This document shows, piece after piece, positions 1 through 9,515 of a stretch of 64,000 nucleotides of DNA; the stretch's first letter is position 1; the number at the start of each line of letters is the position of its first letter. The stretch spans positions 1,240,001 through 1,304,000 of the forward strand of contig NC_015436.1 in assembly GCF_000208385.1 (NCBI RefSeq). Direction: 5' to 3'. Source of the stretch: Parasphaerochaeta coccoides DSM 17374. GTDB lineage: Bacteria; Spirochaetota; Spirochaetia; Sphaerochaetales; Sphaerochaetaceae. The position numbers and the translations under genes were made by a program. The notes under the pieces were generated by a model that searched no databases, was not told the DNA's origin, and saw nothing but the letters and a program-made list of their open reading frames with translations.

Positions 1-554
1 ATGGCTCCCTCCGCTGGGAAAGCGGCGTGCATCGTGTCCAACGGGTTCCTGAGACAGAGGCTGGCGGCAGGATACACACATCAGCCTGTACCGTGGCAGT
101 ACTTCCGGAAGCCGAGGAAACAGACATTGAAATCCGGCCGGAGGATTTGAAAGTGGATGTCATGCGTTCAGGCGGTCCCGGAGGACAGAGCGTCAATACA
201 ACGGACAGCGCCGTGCGCATGACCCATCTCCCCACCGGCATTGTCGTGATTTGCCAAGATGAGAAATCCCAAATCAAGAACAAGGCCAAGGCCCTGCGCG
301 TCCTGCGTTCCCGTCTCTACGATATGGAAGAAGAAAAGAAAGCAAAGGAAAGAGCCGATGCTCGTCGTGACCAAGTTGGTTCCGGTGATCGTTCGGAACG
401 CATACGTACCTATAATTTCCCCCAGAACCGCCTTACGGATCATCGTATCAACCTGACGCTGTATAAGCTCGACCTCATCATGAACGGCCAGCTTGAAGAA
501 GTGACCGAGGCATTGAAGATTGCTGCCGGGGAAGCAGCGCTCAAGGAAAGCTGA
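1..554 (+). CDS. prfA: Peptide chain release factor 1, 5'-truncated by the window edge
   Basis: RF1 recognises UAA and UAG in the ribosomal A site and triggers release of the finished peptide. The open frame is already running at base 3, so only the C-terminal half is present. It shows the conserved run around [15 protein letters not shown] (seen here from the W-E-S-G-V-H part onward), then the catalytic GGQ motif ([17 protein letters not shown]) and the usual domain 3 tail ([16 protein letters not shown]). The PxT-type codon-reading domain would lie upstream of the window. The stop TGA (552-554) overlaps the prmC start by one base. This is the common prfA-prmC pairing, in which PrmC methylates the GGQ glutamine. 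Confidence 0.95.
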   Translation, partial: GSLRWESGVHRVQRVPETEAGGRIHTSACTVAVLPEAEETDIEIRPEDLKVDVMRSGGPGGQSVNTTDSAVRMTHLPTGIVVICQDEKSQIKNKAKALRVLRSRLYDMEEEKKAKERADARRDQVGSGDRSERIRTYNFPQNRLTDHRINLTLYKLDLIMNGQLEEVTEALKIAAGEAALKES

Positions 555-1417
555 TGGATACTGTCTCATCCACATTGGCACGAGCGACGCGCCTGATGAA
601 AGATGCCGGGCTTGCCGACAGTCCTTCCCTTGATGCCCGTCTGCTTCTCTGCGCTGTGATGGATGTTTCACAGGAACAGCTTTTGGCGCGGTGGCACACG
701 GAGGTGCCAGAAGAAGCATCCCAGCGTTTTGCCGCCATGCTGTCCGCGCGGCTTGCCGCCACTCCCATGGCCTACATCCTTGGATGGCGGGAGTTCTATG
801 GCCGGAGATTTCATGTCGATGAACGTGTCCTCATACCCCGCCCTGATACTGAAACGCTCATCGAGGCGGCACTTGCCTGGATACAGGAACATTCATTGGA
901 GGCTCCCGACATAGCCGACATCTGCACAGGAAGCGGCGCGGTCGGCATCACCCTGGCCTTGGAACTGCCTTCCTCCCGTGTCGCACTGACCGACATTTCA
1001 GCTTCCGCGCTGGAAGTCGCCACGGAAAACGCCATGCGTCTTGGCGCCGGCAATATCCGCCTGTACCAAGGGGATGTGACTGAACCCGTTGCATCAGAGA
1101 GCTTTGACATAGTAGTATCCAATCCACCATACCTCACTCCCCACTGGTATTCCCATGTGGAGGCTCAGGTTCTGAAGGAACCGCGTCTGGCTCTTGTGGG
1201 GGGAGATGACGGGCTTACAATCATCAGGAGGCTGGTCGTCGGCGCCAGGTCTGTCCTTGCTCCAGAAGGGGCGTTGTTCCTGGAATGCGACTGGCGTCAG
1301 TGTGACGAAGTGGCGCGAATCATGGAAAGGTGCGGGTTCGCCCAAACCTGGATATACAATGACCTTGCGGGGCGTCCGCGGGTCGTGCGGGGGAACGGCA
1401 TATGTATGAACAACTGA
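554..1417 (+). CDS. prmC: Peptide chain release factor N5-glutamine methyltransferase
   Basis: PrmC is a cytosolic SAM-dependent enzyme that methylates the glutamine of the GGQ motif in RF1 and RF2. The 287-residue protein has the family length. It has an N-terminal helical domain, a SAM-binding loop (DICTGSGAVGITLAL) and the diagnostic catalytic NPPY motif (VVSNPPYLTPHW). The ATG overlaps the prfA stop, and the last 16 bases overlap the next gene, so prfA-prmC-rel are almost certainly one transcript with coupled translation. Confidence 0.95.
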   Translation: MDTVSSTLARATRLMKDAGLADSPSLDARLLLCAVMDVSQEQLLARWHTEVPEEASQRFAAMLSARLAATPMAYILGWREFYGRRFHVDERVLIPRPDTETLIEAALAWIQEHSLEAPDIADICTGSGAVGITLALELPSSRVALTDISASALEVATENAMRLGAGNIRLYQGDVTEPVASESFDIVVSNPPYLTPHWYSHVEAQVLKEPRLALVGGDDGLTIIRRLVVGARSVLAPEGALFLECDWRQCDEVARIMERCGFAQTWIYNDLAGRPRVVRGNGICMNN

Positions 1418-3456
1418 TAGAAAGGTTCATCCTGAAAGCCTACAATTACTCGAAAGAGGATCAGGCAAAAATATTGCGTGCCGCAATATTCTCCTCAGAG
1501 AAGCACATGACCCAAAAACGCGCCAACGGGGAACCTTATCTGATTCATCCCCTTGCCGTCGGTGAAATACTCATACAGCTCCAGATGGACCGTGACACTG
1601 TCTGCGCCGGGCTTCTTCACGATACCCTTGAGGATACCGACGCGACCTATGAACAACTGAACGAGCTGTTCGGCAAGGAAGTAGCCGACTTGGTAGAGGG
1701 AGAAACGAAATTCTCACTGCTCAAGGCAAAAAGCAAATCCCTGCAAGAAGCCGAGACAATCCGCAAGATGTTCTTTGCCATGAGCAAGGATGTGCGGGTA
1801 ATCATCATCAAGCTGGCGGACAAGCTCCATAACATGAGAACCCTCCAGCATCTCCAGCCCGACCGAGCCCGTGAGATAGCCGATGAATGCCTGGATATCT
1901 ATGCTCCCCTGGCAGATAGATTGGGCATATCATGGCTCAAGGATGAACTTGAGGATCTTTCCCTCAAGATGCTCAAGCCGGACACCTTCCAGTTAATCCA
2001 AGATTACCTTTTGTCAAAGAAAGGCGAGCAGACTGCCTATCTGAACCGGGTCGAAAAAACCATCTACCGCGCCTGTGGCGAGGAGAAGATGGGTAACATA
2101 ACCGTGACCAGCCGGGCCAAGCATGCGTATTCAGTCTACATGAAGATGAAGAAACGCCGGAAGGAGATTGATGAGATATACGACATCCTTGGAGTCCGCA
2201 TCCTCTGCAACACCGTCACCGAATGTTACGCGCTGCTTGGCATCATCCACCGCCTGTGGCCGCCTATAGAAAACCGCTTTAAAGATTACATTGCCATGCC
2301 GAAGGCGAACAACTATCAGAGCCTGCATACAACCGTCATGGCTTTGGACGGAAAGCTCCTGGAAATCCAGATACGCACACGGGAGATGCACTTCACCGCC
2401 GAATATGGCGTAGCCGCCCACTGGGCATACAAGTCCGCCACCGGAAGCGAAGCTGGCAAAGATCCTGATTTGGATAACCAGCAGTTCTCCCGCATCATCT
2501 CCAAGCTCAAGAGCTGGAGCAACGAAATCGAGCAGAGCGAATCCTTCATGGAAGACATCAAGGGCGAGCTTCTCAAGGACACCATCTATGTCTTCACTCC
2601 CCAAGGACACATCGTGGAACTGCCCAGCAACGCCACAGCCTTGGACTTTGCCTACCAAATCCACACGGAAATAGGCAACCATACCACCGGAGCAAAGGCC
2701 GACGGCAGCATCATACCACTCAACAGGCCGCTGAAGAACACCCAGGTCATAGAGATACTGACCAGTCCAAACGCGCGTCCCCGTATTACGTGGCTGCGCT
2801 ATGCCCAGACGACCAGCGCACGCAAGAAGATACGGACATGGCTGAACAAGAATGACCCGACGCTCCTGATTGACAAGAACATCATTGCCAAGAAGCCTGT
2901 CGAACTGACGCCTACCCACGCGGAAATACAGGCCGCGGCTGAGGAAGCATCCAAGGAAGCTCAGCACCAAGCGGAATCAGGCGGCAAGATTATCCGTCAT
3001 GTATCTGATCCTTCACGGCTCACTTTCCGTGTCGGTGATGAAAAGCGCATGATGATTCATCTTGCAAAATGCTGCAATCCAACCAGAGGCGACGCAATTG
3101 TCGGCTATGTCTCCCGTGGACGGGGAATCATCGTCCATAGGCGTGATTGCAAGAATTTGAAGAACATGGCAGAAGTCGAGGAACGACAGGTCGAGGTGGA
3201 ATGGGAGACCGCGTCTCCCCTTCTTCTCAAACGTTTCCGCGTCACCAGCAAGATGACCACCGACCTTTTCAGCGAGATTGAAGGAGCCATCAGGAAGTAC
3301 AAAGGTCATCTGATTGAAGGACGGCTTGACGATGACGAGGAAGGGCGGCTTACCGGAACATTCACCATGGAAGTTTCCACGGACGACGACTCGAAGAAAA
3401 TCCTCAAAAGCCTCCGTTCCATCCCCTCCATCGTCACCATCACCCCCATTTCCTGA
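1402..3456 (+). CDS. rel: Bifunctional (p)ppGpp synthetase/hydrolase (RelA/SpoT homologue)
   Basis: This is a 684-residue RSH enzyme that makes and degrades the alarmone (p)ppGpp in the stringent response. The N-terminal HD hydrolase domain keeps the His-Asp pair at residues 73-74 (LLHDTLEDTDAT), so hydrolysis should be active. The synthetase domain follows, with YQSLHTTV and HWAYK. Then come a TGS domain (DTIYVFTPQGHIVELP), a region carrying the CCNP/HRRDC motifs, and a C-terminal ACT domain. The start lies inside the end of prmC (16-base overlap). It appears to be the long bifunctional type; whether it is the only RSH in the genome cannot be judged here. Confidence 0.93.
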   Translation: MYEQLIERFILKAYNYSKEDQAKILRAAIFSSEKHMTQKRANGEPYLIHPLAVGEILIQLQMDRDTVCAGLLHDTLEDTDATYEQLNELFGKEVADLVEGETKFSLLKAKSKSLQEAETIRKMFFAMSKDVRVIIIKLADKLHNMRTLQHLQPDRAREIADECLDIYAPLADRLGISWLKDELEDLSLKMLKPDTFQLIQDYLLSKKGEQTAYLNRVEKTIYRACGEEKMGNITVTSRAKHAYSVYMKMKKRRKEIDEIYDILGVRILCNTVTECYALLGIIHRLWPPIENRFKDYIAMPKANNYQSLHTTVMALDGKLLEIQIRTREMHFTAEYGVAAHWAYKSATGSEAGKDPDLDNQQFSRIISKLKSWSNEIEQSESFMEDIKGELLKDTIYVFTPQGHIVELPSNATALDFAYQIHTEIGNHTTGAKADGSIIPLNRPLKNTQVIEILTSPNARPRITWLRYAQTTSARKKIRTWLNKNDPTLLIDKNIIAKKPVELTPTHAEIQAAAEEASKEAQHQAESGGKIIRHVSDPSRLTFRVGDEKRMMIHLAKCCNPTRGDAIVGYVSRGRGIIVHRRDCKNLKNMAEVEERQVEVEWETASPLLLKRFRVTSKMTTDLFSEIEGAIRKYKGHLIEGRLDDDEEGRLTGTFTMEVSTDDDSKKILKSLRSIPSIVTITPIS

Positions 3457-3576
3457 CCCGGTGGTGACCTTAGCGGTGTCCGTATATATCGACTGACCAT
3501 ATATCGGGTGGTCGCATACGAAAAATAGCGATATCATGAAGATGCAACGTGTAAGCAGCGTGTAAGGAGGAAAAAC

Positions 3577-4026
3577 ATGAGCAGCGGCAAGAAGGTCGTC
3601 ATAGCCAATGACCAGGGAGCAGTGGCATTGTCCAAGGACTTGGCGGAGCATCTGACACGCAGAGGTTACGAAGTGAACCATTTGGGCATATTCACCGAAG
3701 ATTCCGTTGATTACCCCGACATGGCGGAGAAAGCCACCACGGAATACCTGAAAGGCGGATACGATTTCGGCGTCCTTTGCTGTGGTACTGGCATTGGCAT
3801 ATCAATCAGCGCAAACAAAGTACATGGAATACGTTGCGCCCTTCCCCAGAATATCTTTGCGGCTACCATGGCAAGAGAACACAACGACGCTAACTTCATT
3901 GCGTTCGGTGGTCGTGTCGTCTATCCTGAGAAACCTACTGACATCCTTGACGCATTCATGGATTCTACTTTCCAAGGAGGCAGGCACCAGCGGAGGGTGG
4001 ACAAAATCATGGCGTTGGAGCGTTGA
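3577..4026 (+). CDS. rpiB: RpiB/LacA/LacB family sugar-phosphate isomerase
   Basis: The 149-residue protein matches the family length. RpiB interconverts ribose 5-phosphate and ribulose 5-phosphate in the pentose phosphate pathway; relatives act on allose or galactose 6-phosphate. Visible motifs are the N-terminal phosphate-binding strand (VVIANDQGAVALSK, where most RpiB have SDHAG), DYPDMA, the active-site CGTGIGISISANK and REHNDAN. The N-terminal NDQGA variant of SDHAG is a small departure, so a related sugar phosphate cannot be excluded. A strong ribosome binding site AAGGAGG (3564-3570) sits 6 bases before the ATG. The gene follows rel by 120 bases and may have its own promoter. Confidence 0.85.
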   Translation: MSSGKKVVIANDQGAVALSKDLAEHLTRRGYEVNHLGIFTEDSVDYPDMAEKATTEYLKGGYDFGVLCCGTGIGISISANKVHGIRCALPQNIFAATMAREHNDANFIAFGGRVVYPEKPTDILDAFMDSTFQGGRHQRRVDKIMALER

Positions 4027-4052
4027 CGGCAGAGATGTATTTCAGTCGATGG

Positions 4053-4688
4053 TCAATCGACGATTTGTTTCCTTATGTCCCGGTCACTCCACGTCCCTAT
4101 GAGGTAGGAATCTACGGAGAAAAGGCTCCACAGCATGCTGAAACGAGCCCCTCTGCCATCAGCAAAGGCACGGAAATCCCATGCCAGACCGAATTTCAAC
4201 AGGTTCTCCCTCTTTCCCTGCATGGCGTTTCCTATGGCAATCGGTGTAAAGGAAAGCACAAGATAGTTTGGCGACAGCTTCTGCGACTCGCCATAGGGAG
4301 TCGCTACGAGTGCCAAGGATACAAAGGAATTCAACCCGCTGCCCCCATAGTCACCGGAACGGTATACCGGTCCCAGGAGAGCAAATGAGAGTTCCGCGGA
4401 AAGGAAACCGGTACTGGCGGGACGGGGCGTTGCTTCCATAGCCCCGGTCACGTTGATTTCCATATAAGGATTCAGGCTTGCCCCCAGGCCGATGAAGATG
4501 CCTGTGGAATAGGCAGGAGACGCTTCGTTCAAATCGAGCGATGTGTGACCCCAGCGGATGGAGAGGGTTTGGATGCCATCCCAAGCGGCAGAAACTGGTA
4601 AGGAAGACACCATAAAACTGATTGCAAGGAAAAGCATCAGTTTCCATTTCCCCATCCCTATTCTTTCCTTTGTGGCACTATTCTTCAT
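4053..4688 (-). CDS. Secreted outer-membrane-barrel-like protein, unknown function
   Basis: No family recognised. The start at 4688 is chosen because its ATG overlaps the upstream gene's TGA (ATGA), a coupled arrangement; an in-frame ATG also exists upstream at 4724. The 211-residue product has a basic N-terminus, a hydrophobic segment and an A-x-A-type cleavage site (SSLPVSAA), so it should be exported. The rest alternates polar and aromatic/aliphatic residues with many glycines, as in short beta-barrel proteins of spirochaete outer membranes. It pairs with the preceding barrel-like gene. Function is inference only. Confidence 0.7.
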   Translation of the reverse strand: MKNSATKERIGMGKWKLMLFLAISFMVSSLPVSAAWDGIQTLSIRWGHTSLDLNEASPAYSTGIFIGLGASLNPYMEINVTGAMEATPRPASTGFLSAELSFALLGPVYRSGDYGGSGLNSFVSLALVATPYGESQKLSPNYLVLSFTPIAIGNAMQGKRENLLKFGLAWDFRAFADGRGARFSMLWSLFSVDSYLIGTWSDRDIRKQIVD

Positions 4689-5227
4689 AACAGCATTGTC
4701 CCCCTGTACAGGATGATTCCCCATTCATCCACCTTCCATGCGTCACCCGCCATGTCTGCGTACACCCCGAACCATTCATAGATGAAGTCCCTATGAGCGA
4801 GCCGGAAAGGAATAGCCGCAAGGTGGAAGGTCAAGGGAGAACGTCCCGTCTTCCAGGCGGCATATGAACCGCCAACCTCAATCATGGGTACCCACAGGGC
4901 TTTATTGGTGACCAGCCATCCAAAAGGATGATTCGCCGTCCGTACCACATCCAGTCCCAAACTTATGCGGAAACCGGAAAACCCTGAAACATCCTTGGAA
5001 AAACGGAAGTCAACGGAACCACGCAGGGAGGGGTTTAAAATCTTCAAATCCCAAGGCGCGGCATAGGCGCTGAGAGAGATGTCGGTGGAAGGCACTGGTT
5101 CCGTTCCCCCAACGTATGAGGCTCCTGTGAAGGAGATCCCTATTCCCCAGGGATGTACTGCCGGAGAAGCTCCCATGACGCTGAAAACCGCCATCATTAT
5201 GAATATTGTCACTACACTGCGTTTCAT
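4685..5227 (-). CDS. Secreted barrel-like envelope protein, unknown function
   Basis: This 180-residue protein has a signal peptide (MKRSVVTIFIMMAVFSVMGA) and then amphipathic, glycine- and aromatic-rich stretches consistent with beta strands. It lies 22 bases after the PLD-type lipoprotein gene and overlaps the next barrel-like gene by 4 bases, so the three look like one operon acting in the envelope. No catalytic motif is visible. An outer-membrane or periplasmic location is inferred from composition. Confidence 0.7.
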   Translation of the reverse strand: MKRSVVTIFIMMAVFSVMGASPAVHPWGIGISFTGASYVGGTEPVPSTDISLSAYAAPWDLKILNPSLRGSVDFRFSKDVSGFSGFRISLGLDVVRTANHPFGWLVTNKALWVPMIEVGGSYAAWKTGRSPLTFHLAAIPFRLAHRDFIYEWFGVYADMAGDAWKVDEWGIILYRGTMLL

Positions 5228-5249
5228 CTTTCCCTGTTCTCCGCTGTCC

Positions 5250-6542
5250 CTATGCCGTGATATAGGATACGAGATGCATCAGCCAGTTCTTGAACGTCCG
5301 CCATTCTCCAGCCTCATCAGCGGTGATGCGCCGGGAACGGGCTATGATGTTCTGAAAATAGTCGCTCATCTCTTGGCCGAAAACATCATCCTTTATCAGG
5401 ATACTGATTTCCTTGGAGAAATTCATAGAGCGGAAGTTGAAGTTCGTCGAACCGACAAGCACATATCTTCCATCAATTATCATCAGCTTGTCATGAAGCA
5501 TCGCGGGGAATCTCCCCTCGGCGTCTTCTGTCTGCATGTACACTTCCGCACCCGCTGCAATCAAATCAGCAACGGCATATTCCGTAGCGTTCCTATTGAT
5601 ATCAACACCATCATACGGCGGGACAATGACAACCCTGACACCACGGTTGACGGCATCCGCGACCAAACGTCTCATGTTCCCGTCGAGGATGGGGAACAAA
5701 GGTGTCAGCAGGATGCTTTCTTTGGCTCCGGAAAACAGTACGGCAAAGACTGATGCCATGACAGGATTTCCGTCCAGGGACTGGTTAGCCAGCCAGACTG
5801 TCATCTCATGAGCGTCATGTCCCATGATGGGAGTCTGGAAGCCGGAAGGTTGGAACCCGGCAAAACGTCCTTCGGGAATCGTATCCCATGACAGGGCGTT
5901 CCAGTCTTTCCTGAACACCTCAAGAGCCAAGGAAGCAAGCCCGGAAGATGTAAACTCAAACATCAGGTCATGCTGGTCAGAGGCCAAGGACATATGATTC
6001 ATATTCATGCCACCGACCACGACCGTCAGCCCGTCGCTGATGAACAGTTTACGGTGATCCCTGATAATCAAGCGCAACGTAGAAGGAAGCCGGGAAACTG
6101 TCAGGGGATTAAATTCAAACAGTTTGACGCCATGTTCCTCAAGCCATCTCAGGCTCCTGATGAAACTCCTCCCCGCAGTATTCTCCATGTAGGAACTCCC
6201 GTCATAGAGCAGCCAGACATCAACCCCTTCATCAGCTTTGCGGGCAAGAGCTTCATAGAGAGCCTCATTGCTATCAGTCTGCGAGGCAAGGAAAGTCGTC
6301 ATGACGATATGTTCCTGAGATGCCTCGATGAGTTCCAACTGTCGTTCAAACCATTGAGGTCCCGATGTGTAAATGACAGGACGCATGGAATGCGCGGAAG
6401 GAAGTCGTAGTCCCTCCAGTTTTTCCTCAATCCCGGCTCCCTGCCCGGTAAGAACAGGGTCAGTCATCATCCTGGTCGTAGAGCAGCCTGTCACACCTAG
6501 CAAGAACAGAATCAGGAAAACGGAGAGACGGGTTTTCATCAT
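5250..6542 (-). CDS. Phospholipase D/cardiolipin-synthase-like lipoprotein
   Basis: The chosen ATG (6542) overlaps the upstream stop (ATGA) and begins a lipoprotein signal: MMKTR, a hydrophobic core, then LLGVTGC with the lipobox cysteine. The mature protein carries two HKD (HxK-x4-D) motifs, HRKLFISD in the first half and HDKLMIID in the second. Both are followed by the usual GG/GS-x-N residues (VVVGGMN, VLVGSTNFN). These are the two half-sites of the PLD superfamily active centre, which joins or cleaves phosphatidyl groups. At about 430 residues it has the size of bacterial cardiolipin synthases but lacks their N-terminal double membrane span. A tethered, periplasm-facing enzyme is most likely; nuclease activity is possible for the fold but less likely here. 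Confidence 0.88.
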   Translation of the reverse strand: MMKTRLSVFLILFLLGVTGCSTTRMMTDPVLTGQGAGIEEKLEGLRLPSAHSMRPVIYTSGPQWFERQLELIEASQEHIVMTTFLASQTDSNEALYEALARKADEGVDVWLLYDGSSYMENTAGRSFIRSLRWLEEHGVKLFEFNPLTVSRLPSTLRLIIRDHRKLFISDGLTVVVGGMNMNHMSLASDQHDLMFEFTSSGLASLALEVFRKDWNALSWDTIPEGRFAGFQPSGFQTPIMGHDAHEMTVWLANQSLDGNPVMASVFAVLFSGAKESILLTPLFPILDGNMRRLVADAVNRGVRVVIVPPYDGVDINRNATEYAVADLIAAGAEVYMQTEDAEGRFPAMLHDKLMIIDGRYVLVGSTNFNFRSMNFSKEISILIKDDVFGQEMSDYFQNIIARSRRITADEAGEWRTFKNWLMHLVSYITA

Positions 6543-7714
6543 ATGCCCTCGGAACGCTGCGTTGGGAAAATGAATGGATAGGGCAATAAATCTGAAAACA
6601 GATGTTCCCGGACATCTCCTGATGCCGAACACAGGCGTACTACTGTATCCGGACGGCAAAATTCAGCCAGAACCTGAAGGCACTGGGCGCAAGGTGGCGC
6701 GGGAGGCGCGTCATCAGAGACAACGACCAAGGCAGCAATGCCAATCTTCCCTTCTTCCGCAATAGCATGCAGGATGGCATTGCGTTCAGCGCAGATTGTC
6801 GCGCCGTAGCTGGAATTTTCTACATTGCATCCTGCGTAAACCGCCCCTGTCCGGGCACTCAATAAAGCCGCGCCCACCTTGTAGGTCGAATAAGGTGCGT
6901 ATGCATGGAGCCGGACAGCCGACGCAGCGTGGCGCAGCCTGTCCAAAGCGGCAGCATCCGGAGCCGGGACAACCCTGTCTTCTTTCATCAATCTCACTGC
7001 GCCATAGGCAACGGTTCTGCCAGCAGTCTCCCGGATGTATCTCCCGACAAGCGCGTTGAACTCCTGCACAGTGGAGAAATCATCGAAATCACCGACATGC
7101 GGCAGCACGAGACAGGCGCCGGACTCGATCAGGGATGCGGCATCGAATGAAGTAGCCACGGCTCCCGGAAGACACCCCGCCGCTACAGCCGCCTTCACCC
7201 CGGTCAGGGCATCTTCAACCACCAAGGCTTCATCACAGGTCACGCCGAGGGAGAGCGCGGCATACTGGAAAATATCAGGGAAAGGCTTCTTGCGTTTTAC
7301 ATCATCCCCTGATACAACCAAATCGACATCCTCGACAGAAATCTTTACCGCAGCCATGTTTTTCAGGACTTTCGTCCGGTCAGCGCTGGAGACGATTGCA
7401 GTAATCAGCCCTGCCTTGCGGGCGTTCTTAAAGAATCTCAGGATTCCCGGATGGGATAAATCCTTGCCTTCCAGCAGGCGGTAATATCGTTCATAGACAT
7501 CGAGTTTGGCGGTATCGATGTCATCAATCACATAGTCATGGCAACCACCCACTCCCCGCAGCATGGCGGTCTCGCCTACACCGAAGAATGCTTTGAAATC
7601 CCGCGGGTATACGGTGACGCCCTGATCGGCGAACCATGATATCATGGCATCCTGTATCAAAGGTTCAGAATCTATCAGGACTCCATCCATGTCGAACAAA
7701 ACGGCTGTGAGCAT
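6539..7714 (-). CDS. HAD phosphatase-cytidine deaminase fusion protein
   Basis: Two enzymes lie in one frame. Residues 1 to about 215 are a HAD-superfamily phosphatase of the beta-phosphoglucomutase-like group (LFDMDGVLIDSEP, IVSSADRTK, VVEDALTGVKAAV). The C-terminal 130 or so residues are a zinc cytidine deaminase (YSTYKVGAALL, GCNVENSSYGATICAERNA, PPCAQCLQVLAEF, with the C-A-E and P-C-x2-C zinc/catalytic set). The start at 7714 is set by an AGGGAGG ribosome binding site 5 bases upstream; an in-frame codon further upstream would translate through that site. The deaminase converts (deoxy)cytidine to (deoxy)uridine. The HAD substrate is unknown, but a nucleotide or sugar phosphate from the same pathway is a natural guess. 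The stop overlaps the PLD gene. Confidence 0.9.
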   Translation of the reverse strand: MLTAVLFDMDGVLIDSEPLIQDAMISWFADQGVTVYPRDFKAFFGVGETAMLRGVGGCHDYVIDDIDTAKLDVYERYYRLLEGKDLSHPGILRFFKNARKAGLITAIVSSADRTKVLKNMAAVKISVEDVDLVVSGDDVKRKKPFPDIFQYAALSLGVTCDEALVVEDALTGVKAAVAAGCLPGAVATSFDAASLIESGACLVLPHVGDFDDFSTVQEFNALVGRYIRETAGRTVAYGAVRLMKEDRVVPAPDAAALDRLRHAASAVRLHAYAPYSTYKVGAALLSARTGAVYAGCNVENSSYGATICAERNAILHAIAEEGKIGIAALVVVSDDAPPAPPCAQCLQVLAEFCRPDTVVRLCSASGDVREHLFSDLLPYPFIFPTQRSEGI

Positions 7715-7806
7715 ACGGCCTCCCTTTCTCTGTCGCATCGTATCCTACGCTACTTATCTTACACCATGTATCTTATACCATCGGCTCGCTCAAGCAGGAG
7801 TGTCAA

Positions 7807-9333
7807 TCAACTAACGTAGGGGAAAAATTTCCGCAGGAAAGACAAATCCAGTTCCGGATAAAGCGGGTGGGCATCAAGCAGGGTCTGGACATCTTCCCGT
7901 GCGCGGACAATGACCGTGGGATCTGTCTCCGCCTTAGCCTTGGATGTAGTTCCTGCATTGGCTCCCTTGGTCAAAACAAGGGGATGGCTTGCCTTGAGGA
8001 CGGAGGCGATGATGGAGGCAATCTTCTTCATCTCCGGCACGCCCATTCCCAAGGTAGTGACAGCAGGAGTCCCGATACGCAATCCGCTGGTATACCATGG
8101 ACCGTTAGGATCAAAAGGCAGGGCGTTCCGGTTCAAGGTGATGCCGCAGTCCCTGAGCTGGGTTTCCGCCTGCCGACCGTTCAAGCCGAAGGGACGCACG
8201 TCAAGCAGCATCAGGTGATTGTCAGTTCCTCCAGTCGCCACCGGTATGCCTTCCGCTATGCATGCGGCGGCAAGGGCGGCGGAGTTCTCAACGATTTTTG
8301 CGGCATAAGAGCGGAAATCAGGGGACAGTGCCTCGGTCAAGGCAATGCCTTTGGCTGCCATCACATGGGGAAGCGGTCCTCCCAGGACAAGCGGACAGCC
8401 TTTATCTACGGATTCGGAAAATTCTTTCTTGCAAAGAATCAAGCCGCCTCGCGGTCCTCGCAGGGTTTTGTGCGTGGTAGTCGTGACGATATCCGCCCAG
8501 GGAACAGGGTCATAGTCTCCGGTCAGCACCTTGCCTGCGACCAAACCCGCGAAATGTGCCATGTCCACCATGAACACCGCGCCGACCTTGCGGGCAATCT
8601 CCCCCATCCGGCGGAAATTAATCAAACGGGGATAGGCACTGTAGCCTGCAAGGAGTATCAGTGGCTTGATATCCATGGCCTGCCGCTCGATGGCGTCGTA
8701 GTCCAAGAGGCCGGTAGCCGGGTTGACAGCGTAGGAATACGCATCGAACATACGGGCGGAAACGTTCTGCCTGTAGCCATGGGTCAGGTGTCCGCCGCTG
8801 TAATAATCCAGCCCAAGCAGCTTCTGGCTGCCGAAACGCGCCCGCAGTTCTTCCCATTTCTCCCTTCCAAGATTGGCAGGATTGGATTCTCCCCATTCTT
8901 CATAGGCTGGTAGTTCTACCCGCTGGTTCAGGATTGCCCAGAAAGCACAGAGATTGGCGTCTGCTCCGCTGTGAGGCTGGACATAGGCATGTTCCGCGCC
9001 GAAAAGTTCCTTGGCTTTCTCCACTGCGTAGGATTCGATGCTATCGACGTTATCACATCCCGCATAGAAACGATGGTATGGGAAGCCTTCACTGTATTTG
9101 TCGGTGAGCAGGTTCCCCATGGAAAGCTGGGTGGTCAGGCTGCTGAAATTTTCACTGGCTATGAGTTTCAGATGCGACCTTTGGTCGGCCAGTTCATTGA
9201 CGATGTCCCCGGCAATCTTCGGCGATACCTGGGCGGCCATGTCCAATGCCGCGACATAAGCAATCATGGATTCTTCAATTTCCCCGGTTCCGCGTTTGTC
9301 CAGATACGCCTGTAAAGCTTTTCCTACAGCCAT
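7807..9333 (-). CDS. glyA: Serine hydroxymethyltransferase
   Basis: GlyA is a PLP enzyme that interconverts serine and glycine and feeds one-carbon units to tetrahydrofolate. Clear motifs are LIASENFSS, the PLP lysine region [14 protein letters not shown], and HLMLLDVRP. The protein is about 508 residues, well above the roughly 417 of the E. coli enzyme; the extra length includes an N-terminal stretch before the ASENF region and insertions in the middle. The start is fixed by AAAGGAG eight bases before the ATG at 9333; the frame stays open upstream but has no further ribosome binding site. It is transcribed away from infA. Confidence 0.93.
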   Translation of the reverse strand: MAVGKALQAYLDKRGTGEIEESMIAYVAALDMAAQVSPKIAGDIVNELADQRSHLKLIASENFSSLTTQLSMGNLLTDKYSEGFPYHRFYAGCDNVDSIESYAVEKAKELFGAEHAYVQPHSGADANLCAFWAILNQRVELPAYEEWGESNPANLGREKWEELRARFGSQKLLGLDYYSGGHLTHGYRQNVSARMFDAYSYAVNPATGLLDYDAIERQAMDIKPLILLAGYSAYPRLINFRRMGEIARKVGAVFMVDMAHFAGLVAGKVLTGDYDPVPWADIVTTTTHKTLRGPRGGLILCKKEFSESVDKGCPLVLGGPLPHVMAAKGIALTEALSPDFRSYAAKIVENSAALAAACIAEGIPVATGGTDNHLMLLDVRPFGLNGRQAETQLRDCGITLNRNALPFDPNGPWYTSGLRIGTPAVTTLGMGVPEMKKIASIIASVLKASHPLVLTKGANAGTTSKAKAETDPTVIVRAREDVQTLLDAHPLYPELDLSFLRKFFPYVS

Positions 9334-9450
9334 CGTCGTCACTCCTTTGCCTCGTGATTCCCCTGTTCCATTTTCCTGCTCCAGAACCTGCTCCTGGTTC
9401 CGTTTTACGTCAGGAAAAAGCCTGAGGGGGTATGTCCCATCTTGCCGACA

Positions 9451-9466
9451 TGACATGGGAATGTCA
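9451..9466. promoter_or_regulatory. Perfect 6-4-6 inverted repeat in the glyA-infA divergent region
   Basis: TGACAT-GGGA-ATGTCA is a perfect dyad. A TTGACA hexamer on the minus strand (9467 to 9462) overlaps its right arm, so a repressor bound here could block a glyA promoter. No convincing -10 box at the right distance was found, so this is only a candidate operator. Confidence 0.35.
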
Positions 9467-9515
9467 ACGTGCGGCGGGCGCAACATCACGGAGAAAATAT
9501 GGTCAGGAACATACA

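Noticed and set aside
2131-2970. 279-codon open frame antisense to rel
   Set aside because: It mirrors the codon pattern of rel, a strongly conserved gene; no start signal.
7867-8913. 348-codon open frame antisense to glyA
   Set aside because: Shadow of a GC-rich conserved gene; its product has no recognisable domain and no start signal.
9334-9515. Glycine or tetrahydrofolate riboswitch in the glyA leader
   Set aside because: I could not fit the conserved cores of either class in the minus-strand leader by eye.
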